Shown: positions 32,532 through 40,953 of the stretch, piece after piece
Layout of the letters: the number at the start of each line of letters is the position of its first letter
Numbering within the stretch: the first letter of the stretch is position 1
From: JAAEPI01 sp965212145
GTDB taxonomy: Bacteria > Bacteroidota > Bacteroidia > Cytophagales > Cyclobacteriaceae
Length of the DNA: 64,000 nucleotides
Direction: 5' to 3'
Assembly: GCA_965212145.1 (NCBI GenBank)
Contig: CBDBUY010000009.1
Span: 124,001-188,000, forward strand
Notes under the pieces: model-generated
Seen by the model: the letters and a program-made list of their open reading frames with translations, nothing else
Database searches by the model: none
Told to the model about the DNA's origin: nothing
Position numbers and translations under genes: made by a program

Positions 32532-33386
32532 TTATTGTTTACTCTCTTTGATACCCCAAAAGATGACCAGCGCTCCTGTCAAGAACATGATTAAACTGTA
32601 AATGGCCGGCGCAATGGCGTATTCGGTGTTCATCAAAAGTCCGGTGGCAATGGCGATGGCGAGGGTTCCGTTTTGGATTCCGCTTTCAATCGAAATTGAA
32701 ATGGCCTGACGGGGGGATAGTTTCATAAATGTGGCAATGATCATTCCGAGTCCCATGGTGAGGATATTCAGGGTGAAGGTGATCAGTCCGGCTTGCTGGG
32801 CATAGGGGATGATGTTTTCTTTTTCACTTAATATCACGCCCACCAGGACCAAAACAAAAACGATTCCCGAAGCTATGCGGACAGGCTTCTCCATTTTCAT
32901 GGCAAAGGCTTCTTTACTGGCGCGGATCCACATGCCAATGGAAACCGGTATTATGACGATGACAAAAACCTGAGCGATGGTCTGAACGACGTTGAGCTGA
33001 ATTTCGGTCTCACTTCCCAGGACTGTCTGAAGGCCGAGATTGATGATGAATGGAATCGTGATGAGCGTCACAAAGCTGGCAATGGCCGTTAGGCTGACGG
33101 AGAGCGCTGTGTCGCCTTTGGCCAGGTGGGTGATCAGGTTGGAGGTGGGGCCGCCGGGACATGCGGCAAGAATGATCAACCCGATCGCTATTTCTGCTCG
33201 GACAGAAAAAATGCTGATCAAGAGAAAACCAATCAGCGGCAAGAGTATGAGCTGATTGGCCAACCCGATGAGGATGGCTTTTGGCTCGATAAATACTCTT
33301 TTGAAATCATTGACGGTCAGGGTAAGGCCCATGCCGAACATGATGATGACAAGGGAAAGGGCCAGAATGACGGTTGAAGTTTCCAT
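32532..33386 (-). CDS. BASS-family Na+-dependent transporter (bile acid symporter-like)
   Basis: A 284-residue, ten-helix protein with the BASS signatures AACPGGPTSNLITHLAKGD (about 94-112) and ESGIQNGTLAIAIATG (about 234-249). The Asn and Pro-Gly positions of the Na+ sites are kept. Substrates of bacterial members range from pantoate to organic acids; here unknown. It starts 2 nt before the CHAT gene region, so the two may be co-transcribed. Confidence 0.88.
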   Translation of the reverse strand: METSTVILALSLVIIMFGMGLTLTVNDFKRVFIEPKAILIGLANQLILLPLIGFLLISIFSVRAEIAIGLIILAACPGGPTSNLITHLAKGDTALSVSLTAIASFVTLITIPFIINLGLQTVLGSETEIQLNVVQTIAQVFVIVIIPVSIGMWIRASKEAFAMKMEKPVRIASGIVFVLVLVGVILSEKENIIPYAQQAGLITFTLNILTMGLGMIIATFMKLSPRQAISISIESGIQNGTLAIAIATGLLMNTEYAIAPAIYSLIMFLTGALVIFWGIKESKQ

Positions 33387-33441
33387 GGTGAAGAAATCTT
33401 AGTGAAAGTTAGGTTTAGCTTAAAAGTAGAAATATATCGTC

Positions 33442-34041
33442 TTACTCGTATATTCTGATTATTTCACCGTTTCCATGTCCTTCTATACTCCGAACATATC
33501 CATTCGAGACTCGCTCCATAGGGATGGGATTATGTCCAGGAAAATAGTGCTGATATTTTTCCTTCGCATCTTCCACAAGCCCAGCTGAGACCACATTGAT
33601 TCTTTTGCCATCGGTCACTTCCTGTGCGGCAGCTTTCACGAAGCTGTGAATGGCGCCATTGACCATGGCGGCACTTGTGGTCATGTAAACCGGATCATCG
33701 GCCAGAATGCCGGTGGTTAATGTGAACGAACCACCTGGATTCAGATGCTCCATGCCAATTCTGACCAAATTCACCTGGCCCATAAGTTTGCTACGAATGC
33801 CGATGTAGAAATCGTCCTCCGATAAATCAACAAATGGCGCCCACTTGGCTTCACCGGCGATACAAACAATGGCGTCCAGCTTGCCAATTTGACCTAGTGA
33901 GGTTTTGATGGATTCAGAATCTGCAATATCCATTTTATGATCCGCGGTTCGTCCGGAAATAAGCACCTCGTGTTTTACAGAGAGTCGTTTTACCACGGTC
34001 TTTCCGATGGTGCCATGACCACCGATGACTAGAATTTTCAT
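33442..34041 (-). CDS. Short-chain dehydrogenase/reductase (small)
   Basis: A 199-residue SDR with the nucleotide motif GGHGTIGKTV (residues 7-16). The usual YxxxK is not obvious; the catalytic area reads TTSAAMVNGAIHSFVKAAA, with no Tyr, as in a group of small SDRs from proteobacteria and Bacteroidota. It may be an NAD(P)-binding protein of altered activity. Confidence 0.85.
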   Translation of the reverse strand: MKILVIGGHGTIGKTVVKRLSVKHEVLISGRTADHKMDIADSESIKTSLGQIGKLDAIVCIAGEAKWAPFVDLSEDDFYIGIRSKLMGQVNLVRIGMEHLNPGGSFTLTTGILADDPVYMTTSAAMVNGAIHSFVKAAAQEVTDGKRINVVSAGLVEDAKEKYQHYFPGHNPIPMERVSNGYVRSIEGHGNGEIIRIYE

Positions 34042-34068
34042 TTGACTAAGCTAAGAATACCGTCGGAT

Positions 34069-34677
34069 TCAGAGTCCTTTTCGCAGGATGATGTCGCGAG
34101 TGCCTATCCAGACGCCATTTTCCTTGCGTAAATCGAGTACGAAACCATCACCACCTCTTGGGTTGGATCTGTTCCGCTCGCGATTGGTCAGAAAAGGATC
34201 ATCGTCAAACAAGTAATCCTGAATCCAGTAATAGCTGCCATCTGGTTCCAGGATGGTGGGGTGGATGTGCTGAACGATTGACGTGTTTGGATAACTCGCC
34301 GGTCGAATGGTTGTGAACTCATACTTGCCGTCTTCCCCTGTTTTCAGCCAACCACGAAGTTTGCCATGACGTCCTTCCCAGCCTTTGGAATTGGCCTCTG
34401 AGGGATAAATTCCCTTCGCATCTGTATGATAGAGATACAAAATGATTCCGTCGGCAGGGGTTTTGCCATCTGCCTTGTAAATCGTACCACTCACTTTTAA
34501 TGTTTCGCCTTTTTTGGTGTCTGTGATGGTCAGATTTTGAGAGAGTTTTCCTTCGAATTCAAAAACGGCTTCACATCCTTCGCAAGGTCCGCCAAGGAGT
34601 TTTGTGTCCGTTTGTTGAGCACAAGAGGCAGTGAATATTAGAATGAATAGCAGGCTGATTTGGAATTTGAAATGCAT
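34069..34677 (-). CDS. Intradiol-dioxygenase-fold lipoprotein
   Basis: About 202 residues from the ATG at 34677, giving a lipoprotein signal LIFTASC. The domain resembles protocatechuate 3,4-dioxygenase beta chains: DGKTPADGIILYLYHTDAKGIY with the iron-ligand Tyr, GWLKTGEDGKYEFTTIRPASYP, and VQHIHPTI with the ligand His. Secreted lipoprotein versions are common in Bacteroidota and their substrate is unknown. Confidence 0.85.
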   Translation of the reverse strand: MHFKFQISLLFILIFTASCAQQTDTKLLGGPCEGCEAVFEFEGKLSQNLTITDTKKGETLKVSGTIYKADGKTPADGIILYLYHTDAKGIYPSEANSKGWEGRHGKLRGWLKTGEDGKYEFTTIRPASYPNTSIVQHIHPTILEPDGSYYWIQDYLFDDDPFLTNRERNRSNPRGGDGFVLDLRKENGVWIGTRDIILRKGL

Positions 34678-34763
34678 GTAGCTTAAAACGACCAAACTTC
34701 TTCTTTGGTTGTGGACAACTTTCTAACAAGAGAAACGTAAGGAACCATGTTAACCCAAAAAAT

Positions 34764-35471
34764 ATGAGAACCCCTTTATTCCTAATGACGCTCTGCGGCG
34801 TACTTCTTACATCCTTTGGTCAAACGACGGTCAGCGCCTCTAAAATCATGAATGACATCAAGGATGGTCAGGCGATTTCTTACGATAATGCCACCATTAC
34901 GGGAACGCTCGATTTTACCTACAGAAATGCGAAGGAAGATGATCTTGGACGTCACAAGTGGTACCACGGCACGAACACCGTAAATGAAGACATTGAAGTG
35001 CCGATTTCTTTTGTGAATTGCAAATTCGAGGATGACGTGCTTGCGTACATTCACGTGGAAAGATCTGGGTATACGTTCACGGCGGATTTCGAGCGACAGG
35101 TGAAATTTAAAGACTGCACTTTCAACGGAGATGCCATGTTTAAGTATTCAGAATTTGACAGGAACGTGGACTTCTCGGGCAGTAAGTTTAATCGTAAGTC
35201 GACGTTCAAGTACGCTGAGTTTGATGATCAAGCGGATTTCTCAAAGACGTATTTCGAGGATGATGCGATCTTCAAGTATGCCGAATTTGACGAGGGTGTG
35301 AGTTTTAATTCAGCTGAATTCATGGAGTCCTTAGATATCAAATACCTGGAGGTTCGTGGGCTGTTCGATATTGACCGAATGGAGGTTAGAGACGACATTG
35401 ATGCGAAGTACACCGAGATCAACGGCAAAAGCTTTGCTAAGTATTTGTATCAGGCTCGGAGGAAAAATTAA
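34764..35471 (+). CDS. Exported pentapeptide-repeat-like protein
   Basis: A 235-residue protein with a signal peptide (to about residue 19). From about 110 to 215 it has repeats of about 20 residues with (F/A)-(K/E)-(Y/D) and a regular F every fifth position, such as FKYSEFDRNVDFSGSKFNRK, FKYAEFDDQADFSKTYFEDD. This forms a right-handed quadrilateral or beta-solenoid fold. Function unknown. Confidence 0.78.
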   Translation: MRTPLFLMTLCGVLLTSFGQTTVSASKIMNDIKDGQAISYDNATITGTLDFTYRNAKEDDLGRHKWYHGTNTVNEDIEVPISFVNCKFEDDVLAYIHVERSGYTFTADFERQVKFKDCTFNGDAMFKYSEFDRNVDFSGSKFNRKSTFKYAEFDDQADFSKTYFEDDAIFKYAEFDEGVSFNSAEFMESLDIKYLEVRGLFDIDRMEVRDDIDAKYTEINGKSFAKYLYQARRKN

Positions 35472-35490
35472 GCGGAATAAATTCAAAATG

Positions 35491-35520
35491 ATCCCGGCAG
35501 TTTTTCTGTTGGGATTTTTT
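35491..35520 (+). terminator. Terminator after the pentapeptide-repeat gene
   Basis: ATCCCGGCAG-TTTTT-CTGTTGGGAT followed by six T residues; the stem uses two G-T wobbles. It ends 54 nt before the tRNA. Confidence 0.6.
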
Positions 35521-35574
35521 ATGTCTGCTATATTTGCCCCGCCTACGCTGAAGGCTCGGCGGGCAGGCATTTAT

Positions 35575-35649
35575 GAGGCATTAGCTCAGTTGGTTTAGAG
35601 CACTACCTTGACAGGGTAGGGGTCACTGGTTCGAATCCAGTATGCCTCA
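35575..35649 (+). tRNA. tRNA-Val (anticodon GAC)
   Basis: A complete cloverleaf: acceptor arms GAGGCAT (35575-35581) and ATGCCTC (35642-35648), D-loop AGTTGGTTTAGAG, anticodon loop TTGACAG with GAC at 35610-35612, T-loop GTTCGAAT. The CCA end is not encoded (it reads AC). Its last 17 bases recur at 35726-35742. Confidence 0.95.
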
Positions 35650-35742
35650 CATTCTCAAAAGTTTATTGGATTTTAAATGCATACTGGATCACGAGAGGCT
35701 GTGCGGCATGCTCGTGTGTATAAGTAATCCAGTATGCCTCAC
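35634..35742 (+). repeat. 17-bp direct repeat of the tRNA-Val 3' end
   Basis: AATCCAGTATGCCTCAC at 35634-35650 recurs at 35726-35742, spacing 92 nt. An inverted copy GCATACTGGAT at 35679-35689 can pair with 35728-35738 as an 11-bp stem, with inner ACGAG/CTCGT pairing. The layout resembles attL and attR of a tRNA-targeting element reduced to its ends. Confidence 0.75.
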
Positions 35743-35749
35743 AACAAAA

Positions 35750-35785
35750 AAAGCCACTCTGATCAGAGTGGCTTTGATTTTTTAA
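35750..35785. terminator. Bidirectional terminator
   Basis: AAAGCCACTCTGATCAGAGTGGCTTT is a perfect palindrome with A-run before and T-run after, between the tRNA locus and the convergent VOC gene. Confidence 0.85.
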
Positions 35786-35798
35786 CCAAGAAGAGGGT

Positions 35799-36185
35799 TT
35801 ACTTCTGCGAATGCATCGCCATTCGGTTGCCCTCAGTATCCATAAAGAAAGCCATGTGACCATGTTCCTCCGATATCTGGGTTTTGGGCATTACGATGCT
35901 ACCACCGGCAGCTTCGACACGACTCAGTGCATCTGATAAATCAGGGTCAGCATTTAAGTACAGAATGGGGCCGTCGGTTGCACTAGGGATGTGCATTTCG
36001 CTTTTGATAAGAGCTCCCGATAACTTGCCCGACATGGGCTCGAATGGGAAAAAGCCCATTGGCATCCCACCAAACTCCGAGACTTCAATGTCTACGTCAA
36101 AGACTGTGGAATAAAATTTTGCGGCTCTGTCCATGTCTGTGACCGGTACTTCGAACCAATTGAGTGTGTTTGATTTTGCGTCCAT
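35799..36185 (-). CDS. VOC-superfamily (glyoxalase-like) protein
   Basis: A 128-residue protein with two betaalphabetabetabeta modules. Features: LNWFEVPVTDMDRAAKFYSTVF near the start and HGHMAFFMDTEGNRMAMHS near the end, where His and Glu fit metal ligands. Members range from dioxygenases to antibiotic-resistance proteins; substrate unknown. Confidence 0.9.
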   Translation of the reverse strand: MDAKSNTLNWFEVPVTDMDRAAKFYSTVFDVDIEVSEFGGMPMGFFPFEPMSGKLSGALIKSEMHIPSATDGPILYLNADPDLSDALSRVEAAGGSIVMPKTQISEEHGHMAFFMDTEGNRMAMHSQK

Positions 36186-36230
36186 AATTTTTCTTTTAGG
36201 ACGAATAAGTTACAAAGGAATGGACAGAAT

Positions 36231-36285
36231 TACTGATACTTATCGTAGAGCTCAATGCCTTCTTTGATCATCGGGATCTTTTTTA
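36231..36285 (-). repeat. Detached copy of the 3' end of the DUF1801/YdeI-like gene
   Basis: TACTGATACTTATCGTA...CTTTGATCATCGGGAT at 36231-36277 matches 36964-37010, the last codons of the gene at 36963-37550, at about 85-90% identity with a few substitutions. The two copies enclose the toxin-antitoxin module in the same orientation. Confidence 0.75.
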
Positions 36286-36292
36286 TTAACTT

Positions 36293-36318
36293 ACATGTAG
36301 TAAAACCTACAAGTAGTA
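36293..36318 (+). promoter_or_regulatory. Operator-like repeats upstream of the MazF-type module
   Basis: ACATGTAGTA (36293-36302) and ACAAGTAGTA (36309-36318) are direct repeats; TGTAG/CTACA (36296-36311) is an inverted repeat. They touch the antitoxin ATG and probably bind the RHH-like antitoxin. Confidence 0.5.
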
Positions 36319-36549
36319 ATGGGTGTAATGAGTGTACGTATTGATGACCGAAAGCGAAAAATGCTCAAGGTATTGGCTTCCATTAAAGGAAAAAGCATGG
36401 GTGGGATATTGGCCGATTTAATCGATGATTACATAGAGGCCAATAAGAAGGATCTTCCCACGGAGGAAGCTGAATACTTACTAAGGCTTTCTGAGGGCAG
36501 TTTCAATGACTGGGATAACGAAGAAGACGAGGTGTACAATGACCTATAA
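36319..36549 (+). CDS. Ribbon-helix-helix-like antitoxin
   Basis: A 76-residue protein with a basic N-terminal strand and helices (MSVRIDDRKRKMLKVLASIKG, from Met4) typical of RHH antitoxins, and an acidic tail (DWDNEEDEVYNDL). It overlaps the PemK-like toxin by 11 nt. Start at Met1 (36319) or Met4. Confidence 0.78.
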   Translation: MGVMSVRIDDRKRKMLKVLASIKGKSMGGILADLIDDYIEANKKDLPTEEAEYLLRLSEGSFNDWDNEEDEVYNDL

Positions 36550-36874
36550 AACCTGGGATATTGTTTTGGTGCCTTTTCCGTTTACCGATCAATCCAGTTC
36601 GAAGAAAAGGCCTGGGTTGATTGTTTCGCCTCACGGCTATTATGAGAAGGGCGATTGCATTCTTTGTTTCATTACAAGTAAACTGGACAACAGGAAAAGC
36701 CCTGGGGATTATTTGATAGAAAACTGGGAAAATGCCGGTTTGCCCAAACCATCAATGCTCAGGATGAAAATGGTCACCGTTCATGACTCAATCATCGTGA
36801 AGAAAATCGGACACCTTGAGAAAATGGACCAAAAAAACTTCAAGGTTGTCTTGCGAGGTTTCTTTGACCTTTAA
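36539..36874 (+). CDS. PemK/MazF-family mRNA interferase toxin
   Basis: A 111-residue protein beginning MTYKTWDIVLVPFPFTDQSSSKKRPGLIVS, the family strand pair with the conserved K-K-R-P. The longer frame from 36506 lies inside the antitoxin gene. MazF-like toxins cut mRNA at short motifs. The module lies between two copies of a neighbouring gene's 3' end, suggesting past insertion. Confidence 0.9.
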   Translation: MTYKTWDIVLVPFPFTDQSSSKKRPGLIVSPHGYYEKGDCILCFITSKLDNRKSPGDYLIENWENAGLPKPSMLRMKMVTVHDSIIVKKIGHLEKMDQKNFKVVLRGFFDL

Positions 36875-36962
36875 ATTTTAGAGATGATCTATAACGAGTA
36901 GGCGTCAACCAAGGTTATTTGGGTGTTACAGTTTTGGGCTAAAGCTTGAGTAAACTACCTTT

Positions 36963-37550
36963 TTACTGATACTTATCGTACAGTCCAATTCCCTCTTTGA
37001 TCATCGGGATAATTTTTTCCAAACGCTTTTGTTTGGTTTCCGCCCTTTTGGCGTCTGCAATGTGTTCGGTGAATTCTCTCTTCTTGGTCAGATTAAGTTT
37101 GTCGAAGTTTTCTGATAACACCGAGTCTGAAGCGAGTGCTTCCTTTAGTTCATTCGGAATTTCCAGAGGTTTTTTCTCGGGCTTGATTTCCTTGCCGTCT
37201 TTCTGGTTTTGGATGGCTTCATGGACGTATTTCAGGATCAGTTTTTCATCTACTTCGTCCACAGAACCAAATCGCCATTGGCGCATGCCTTTGGTTTTTT
37301 CTTCCTGGGCGTTGATGAGCACTTTTGCTTCATCTTTCAGGAAGACCCCTTGAAAGAACCACAGCCCTGCGTAGGATTTGAACGCTCCGATCCCTACGAC
37401 ATTCTTCTTGTTGATCTGGTAGGTTGGGATACCCCACTTTACTGTTTCGACTAGTTCTGTTGAATTCAGGATTCGCCTAAGTTCATCCAGAAGCGGACGA
37501 TGTTCAGGTTGGGTTTCGAGGTACTCCTCGACGGTTTTGGCCATTTTCAT
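36963..37550 (-). CDS. YdeI/DUF1801-type protein with OmdA-like C-terminus
   Basis: A 195-residue cytosolic protein: TVEEYLETQPEHRPLLDELRRI and VKWGIPTYQINKKNVVGIGAFKSYAGLWF (DUF1801 fold, about 4-65) followed by LEIPNELKEALASD and LTKKREFTEHIADAKRAETKQKRLEKIIPMI (YdeI/OmdA-type, about 120-185). Function unknown. Its last codons are duplicated about 730 bp away on the other side of the toxin-antitoxin module. Confidence 0.85.
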   Translation of the reverse strand: MKMAKTVEEYLETQPEHRPLLDELRRILNSTELVETVKWGIPTYQINKKNVVGIGAFKSYAGLWFFQGVFLKDEAKVLINAQEEKTKGMRQWRFGSVDEVDEKLILKYVHEAIQNQKDGKEIKPEKKPLEIPNELKEALASDSVLSENFDKLNLTKKREFTEHIADAKRAETKQKRLEKIIPMIKEGIGLYDKYQ

Positions 37551-37570
37551 GACTATAAAATTAATGGATA

Positions 37571-37950
37571 TTACAAAGCCTTAAGTTGCTCCTCAAGTGC
37601 TTTAATCTTCGCTTCTGCGTCGGCTTTAAATTCCCGGCCTTGTGCCGGGATCTCATCATGAAGATTAAATGTCCTGAAATTACATTCCTGCCAACTGCTC
37701 TTCCAACGCCTTGATCTTTGCTTCAGCATCGGCCTTAAATTCCCGGCCTTGTGCCGGGATCTCATCAATGCAGATTAAATGTCCTGGAATTACATTCCTG
37801 CCAACTGCTCCTCCAAGGCCTTGATCTTCGCTTCTGCGTCGGCTTTAAATTCCCGGCCTTGTGCCGGGATCTCATCATGCAGATTAAATGTCCTGGAATT
37901 ACATTCCTGCCAACTGCTCTTCCAACGCCTTGATTTTCGCTTCAGCATCG
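37571..37950 (-). repeat. Tandem copies of the valS 3' end (four, period 109-110 bp)
   Basis: Stop codons of successive copies fall at 37571, 37680, 37790 and 37899 (the last is the true valS end). Each unit has the codons for ADAEAKIKALEEQL plus a short ending, then about 55 bp holding the hairpin CCCGGC-ACAAG-GCCGGG (for example 37631-37650). The four coding tails differ almost only at synonymous positions; the copy farthest from valS ends KAL, the other three AGM. This 348-bp gap has no other gene. Confidence 0.9.
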
Positions 37951-40574
37951 GCCTTCTTCTTCTTCTCCATCTCCACGACTTTCTCAGGTGCACCGTTTAC
38001 GAAGCGCTCATTTGAAAGTTTCTTGTCAACACTGATGAGAAAACCTTTGTTGTATTTCAACTCTTCCTCAATGCGAGCTTTCTCAGCTTCCGCATTCACA
38101 CTGTCGCCGAGTGGAATAAAGAATTCATGATTCGCCAAAACGAAGGAAGCTGCATTCGCCGGTTTCTCAGTTCCAACAGAAACGTCAGAAAGATTCGCCA
38201 TCTTTTTCAAGGAAGGAATCAAAGCTTCGATGGTCGCAGCATCCTGCGAAATCACCACCAATTCCAATGCCTCTTTCTGGGCAATCTGCTTGGAATTTCT
38301 GATGTTTCGAATGTTTGTTGAGATTTCGAAAAGTACGTCGGTATTTTTCAGAATCTTTTCATCCCACTTTCCAGCCTTTGGCCACTGCGTCACGATCAGT
38401 GCTTCATCTACCGAACGCTCAGCGAATGCATGCCAAAGCTCTTCGGTGATGAAAGGCATGAACGGATGCAATACTTTTAGTAATTCTTCGAACAACTCAA
38501 CCGTTTTGACCTTGGTCTCGGCGTTAATGGGTTTTTGATACTCAGGCTTCACCCACTCTAAGTATGCGCTACAGAAGTCGTTCCATACCAACTTATAAAC
38601 GACCATCAAAGCATCCGACATTCTGAACTTGGAGAAATGATCTTCCAGTTCTGTCAAGGCCTGATTCAATCGGCCTTCGAACCAAGAAATAGCCATGGCG
38701 TCAGTCTCATTGGTCGCGTCAGTGGTTTCCCATGAATCCACAAGCCTGAACGCATTCCAAATCTTATTGGAGAAGTTCCGTCCTTGCTCACACAGCTTCT
38801 CATCAAAGAGTAGGTCGTTTCCGGCAGGCGAACTGAAGAGCATACCTGTTCTGATACCATCAGCGCCGTATTGCTTGATCAAGTCCAATGGATCAGGTGA
38901 GTTGCCCAAAGACTTGGACATTTTCCTGCGCTGCTTGTCCCGAACGATCCCGGTCAGATACACATCCTCAAAAGGTTTTTCGCCAAGGTACTCGTACCCC
39001 GCAATGATCATTCTGGCCACCCAGAAAAACAGTATCTCAGGAGCCGTCACCAATGTTGCAGTAGGGTAGAAGAAGCTCAATTCTTCATTGGCTGCCTTGT
39101 TGATTTTTCCAGTTTCTTTATCATAGTAGGCATCCTCAAACCCTCCGAACGAGGAAATCGGCCATAGCCAGGAAGAAGCCCAAGTGTCCAGAACGTCTCC
39201 ATCTTGTTTGAGATCCGAAGCTTTAAGAGAAGGATCTCCAGAATGCGCTTTGGCCATTTCCAGCGCTTCATCGGCATTCTCGGCAACAACGAAATCTTCC
39301 AAACCTTCTCCATAATAGTACGCCGGAATTCGCTGGCCCCACCATAGTTGACGCGAGATGCACCAATCCCGAACATTCTCCATCCAATGGTTGTAGGTGT
39401 TCTTGAATTTCGCCGGGTGCAACTTCACCTCATCGTCCATCACCGCTCGGTGTGCCTCTTTGGAGATATCCTTCATTTTGATGAACCATTGAAGGGAAAG
39501 CTTCGGCTCCACGACAGAATTCGTTCGCTCAGAGCGTCCAATCTTGGTGATGAAATCTTCCTCTTTCACCAATCTCTCGGCGGCCTTTAGCGCTTTGATT
39601 ATTTCCTTTCGAGCTTTGAATCGATCCAGCCCAACCAACTCAGGAAGTCCGCACTTTTCGTTCAGCGTCCCGTCCAGATTGATGGTGTCTATCGTCTCAA
39701 GATTATGTCGCTGACCAATCTCGTAATCGTTTGGGTCATGGGCGGGCGTCACTTTCAAACAACCTGTTCCAAATTCCACTTCCACGTACTCGTCTCCGAT
39801 GAGCGGAATCTCCCGATTCACCAAAGGCACAATCGCTTTCTTCCCGATCAAGTGCTTAAACCGCTCGTCTTTTGGGTTCACAGCAATGGCCGTGTCGCCA
39901 GGGATGGTTTCTGGTCGCACCGTAGCGATGGTCAGGAAGTCATCCGAACCGACGATTTGATATTTTACATAGTATAGCGTTGCTCGCTCACCATCCTCTT
40001 TGTACATCACCTCTTCATTAGAGATGGTGGTCTGCGCTTCACAGTCCCAGTTGACCATGCGCAAGCCCCGGTAGATGTAGCCCTTTTTGTAAAGATCCAC
40101 GAACACCCGAATCACCGAATCGTGGTATCCTTCGTCCATCGTAAAGGTCGTTCTGTCCCAGTCACACGATGCACCCAATTTTTTCAATTGCTCCAGGATG
40201 ATCCCACCGTACTTGTCCTTCCATTCCCAGGCATGCTTCATGAAGTCATCCCGCGACAGATCGCTCTTTTTGACGCCTTGTTCCCTGAGCATCCGAACCA
40301 CTTTAGCTTCTGTAGCAATGGATGCATGATCGGTCCCCGGAAGCCAACAGGCAGCCTTGCCTTCCATTCGCGCCTTTCGGATCAGAATATCTTGAATGGT
40401 GTTGTTAAGCATGTGGCCCATGTGCAGCACACCAGTGACGTTTGGTGGTGGTATGACGACCGTGTAAGGCTCTTTGGATGGATCTGCTTCTGCGTGGAAA
40501 TAGCCATTCTCCATCCAGTAGCTGTACCACTTATCTTCTATCTGTGTCGGGTCGTATTTTGTCGCCAGGCTCAT
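37899..40574 (-). CDS. valS: Valyl-tRNA synthetase
   Basis: An 891-residue class-I synthetase: HIGH motif as PPNVTGVLHMGHML (about 38-51), CP1 editing region, KMSKSLGN at about 563-570, anticodon-binding helices and a C-terminal coiled coil (from about 820). It charges tRNA-Val; a tRNA-Val gene is 2.3 kb away. The last codons (KADAEAKIKALEEQLAGM) are repeated in tandem behind the gene, so its present C-terminus may have replaced an older one ending in KAL. Confidence 0.97.
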   Translation of the reverse strand: MSLATKYDPTQIEDKWYSYWMENGYFHAEADPSKEPYTVVIPPPNVTGVLHMGHMLNNTIQDILIRKARMEGKAACWLPGTDHASIATEAKVVRMLREQGVKKSDLSRDDFMKHAWEWKDKYGGIILEQLKKLGASCDWDRTTFTMDEGYHDSVIRVFVDLYKKGYIYRGLRMVNWDCEAQTTISNEEVMYKEDGERATLYYVKYQIVGSDDFLTIATVRPETIPGDTAIAVNPKDERFKHLIGKKAIVPLVNREIPLIGDEYVEVEFGTGCLKVTPAHDPNDYEIGQRHNLETIDTINLDGTLNEKCGLPELVGLDRFKARKEIIKALKAAERLVKEEDFITKIGRSERTNSVVEPKLSLQWFIKMKDISKEAHRAVMDDEVKLHPAKFKNTYNHWMENVRDWCISRQLWWGQRIPAYYYGEGLEDFVVAENADEALEMAKAHSGDPSLKASDLKQDGDVLDTWASSWLWPISSFGGFEDAYYDKETGKINKAANEELSFFYPTATLVTAPEILFFWVARMIIAGYEYLGEKPFEDVYLTGIVRDKQRRKMSKSLGNSPDPLDLIKQYGADGIRTGMLFSSPAGNDLLFDEKLCEQGRNFSNKIWNAFRLVDSWETTDATNETDAMAISWFEGRLNQALTELEDHFSKFRMSDALMVVYKLVWNDFCSAYLEWVKPEYQKPINAETKVKTVELFEELLKVLHPFMPFITEELWHAFAERSVDEALIVTQWPKAGKWDEKILKNTDVLFEISTNIRNIRNSKQIAQKEALELVVISQDAATIEALIPSLKKMANLSDVSVGTEKPANAASFVLANHEFFIPLGDSVNAEAEKARIEEELKYNKGFLISVDKKLSNERFVNGAPEKVVEMEKKKKADAEAKIKALEEQLAGM

Positions 40575-40953
40575 CTGTTTTTCTTAAAGCCTGCAAATTT
40601 AGAACAAACACAAACACATCAACGAGTCACTCTGAACTTGTTTCAGAGTCTGTCTCGAATCAGTAAAAAAGAGGGTGAAACGGGCTTGGCAGACTCCATA
40701 AAGGAAAGATGGAGCGACACCTCCTTGTTTCCAAGCAACCGTACTCCCGCTCGCACTGCGTTTGATCGGGGCTAGTTTGAAACAGTCTCTTCTTTTGGAG
40801 CTGTAATTCTGAGCGCAGTGCAACGGAGCGTAAGAATCCGAATCCTACTGGAGGGGCACAAGTCGTGCCATCGCGCTGGCTTGGCTGGAATACTTAAACT
40901 CGGGAGAGATTACTAATTAATCATTTTTGCTAAATTGATATAAATACTCTGCG
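40575..40953. repeat. Intergenic region with REP-like repeats upstream of 40954
   Basis: No gene; it holds a REP-like hairpin TCTGAA-CTTGT-TTCAGA (40631-40647), and GTACTCCCGC...GATCGGGGCTA (40741-40774). The latter is a reverse-complement relative of 41921-41967. Open frames here (translations containing QTLKQVQSD) are the spurious products usually made from such repeats. Confidence 0.65.

Noticed and set aside
29056..33386. CHAT protein plus transporter as an anti-phage defence island
   Set aside because: The CHAT protein is exported and its neighbours are ordinary metabolic genes; no gasdermin, nuclease or sensor gene is near.
37571..37993. Small genes encoded by the repeated valS tails in other frames
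   Set aside because: The frames are antisense or shifted relative to the copied valS codons and arise only from the tandem duplication.
40599..40823. Short protein containing QTLKQVQSD
   Set aside because: This is the familiar spurious translation of REP-like repeats in Bacteroidota, and it lies in the repeat region before 40954.
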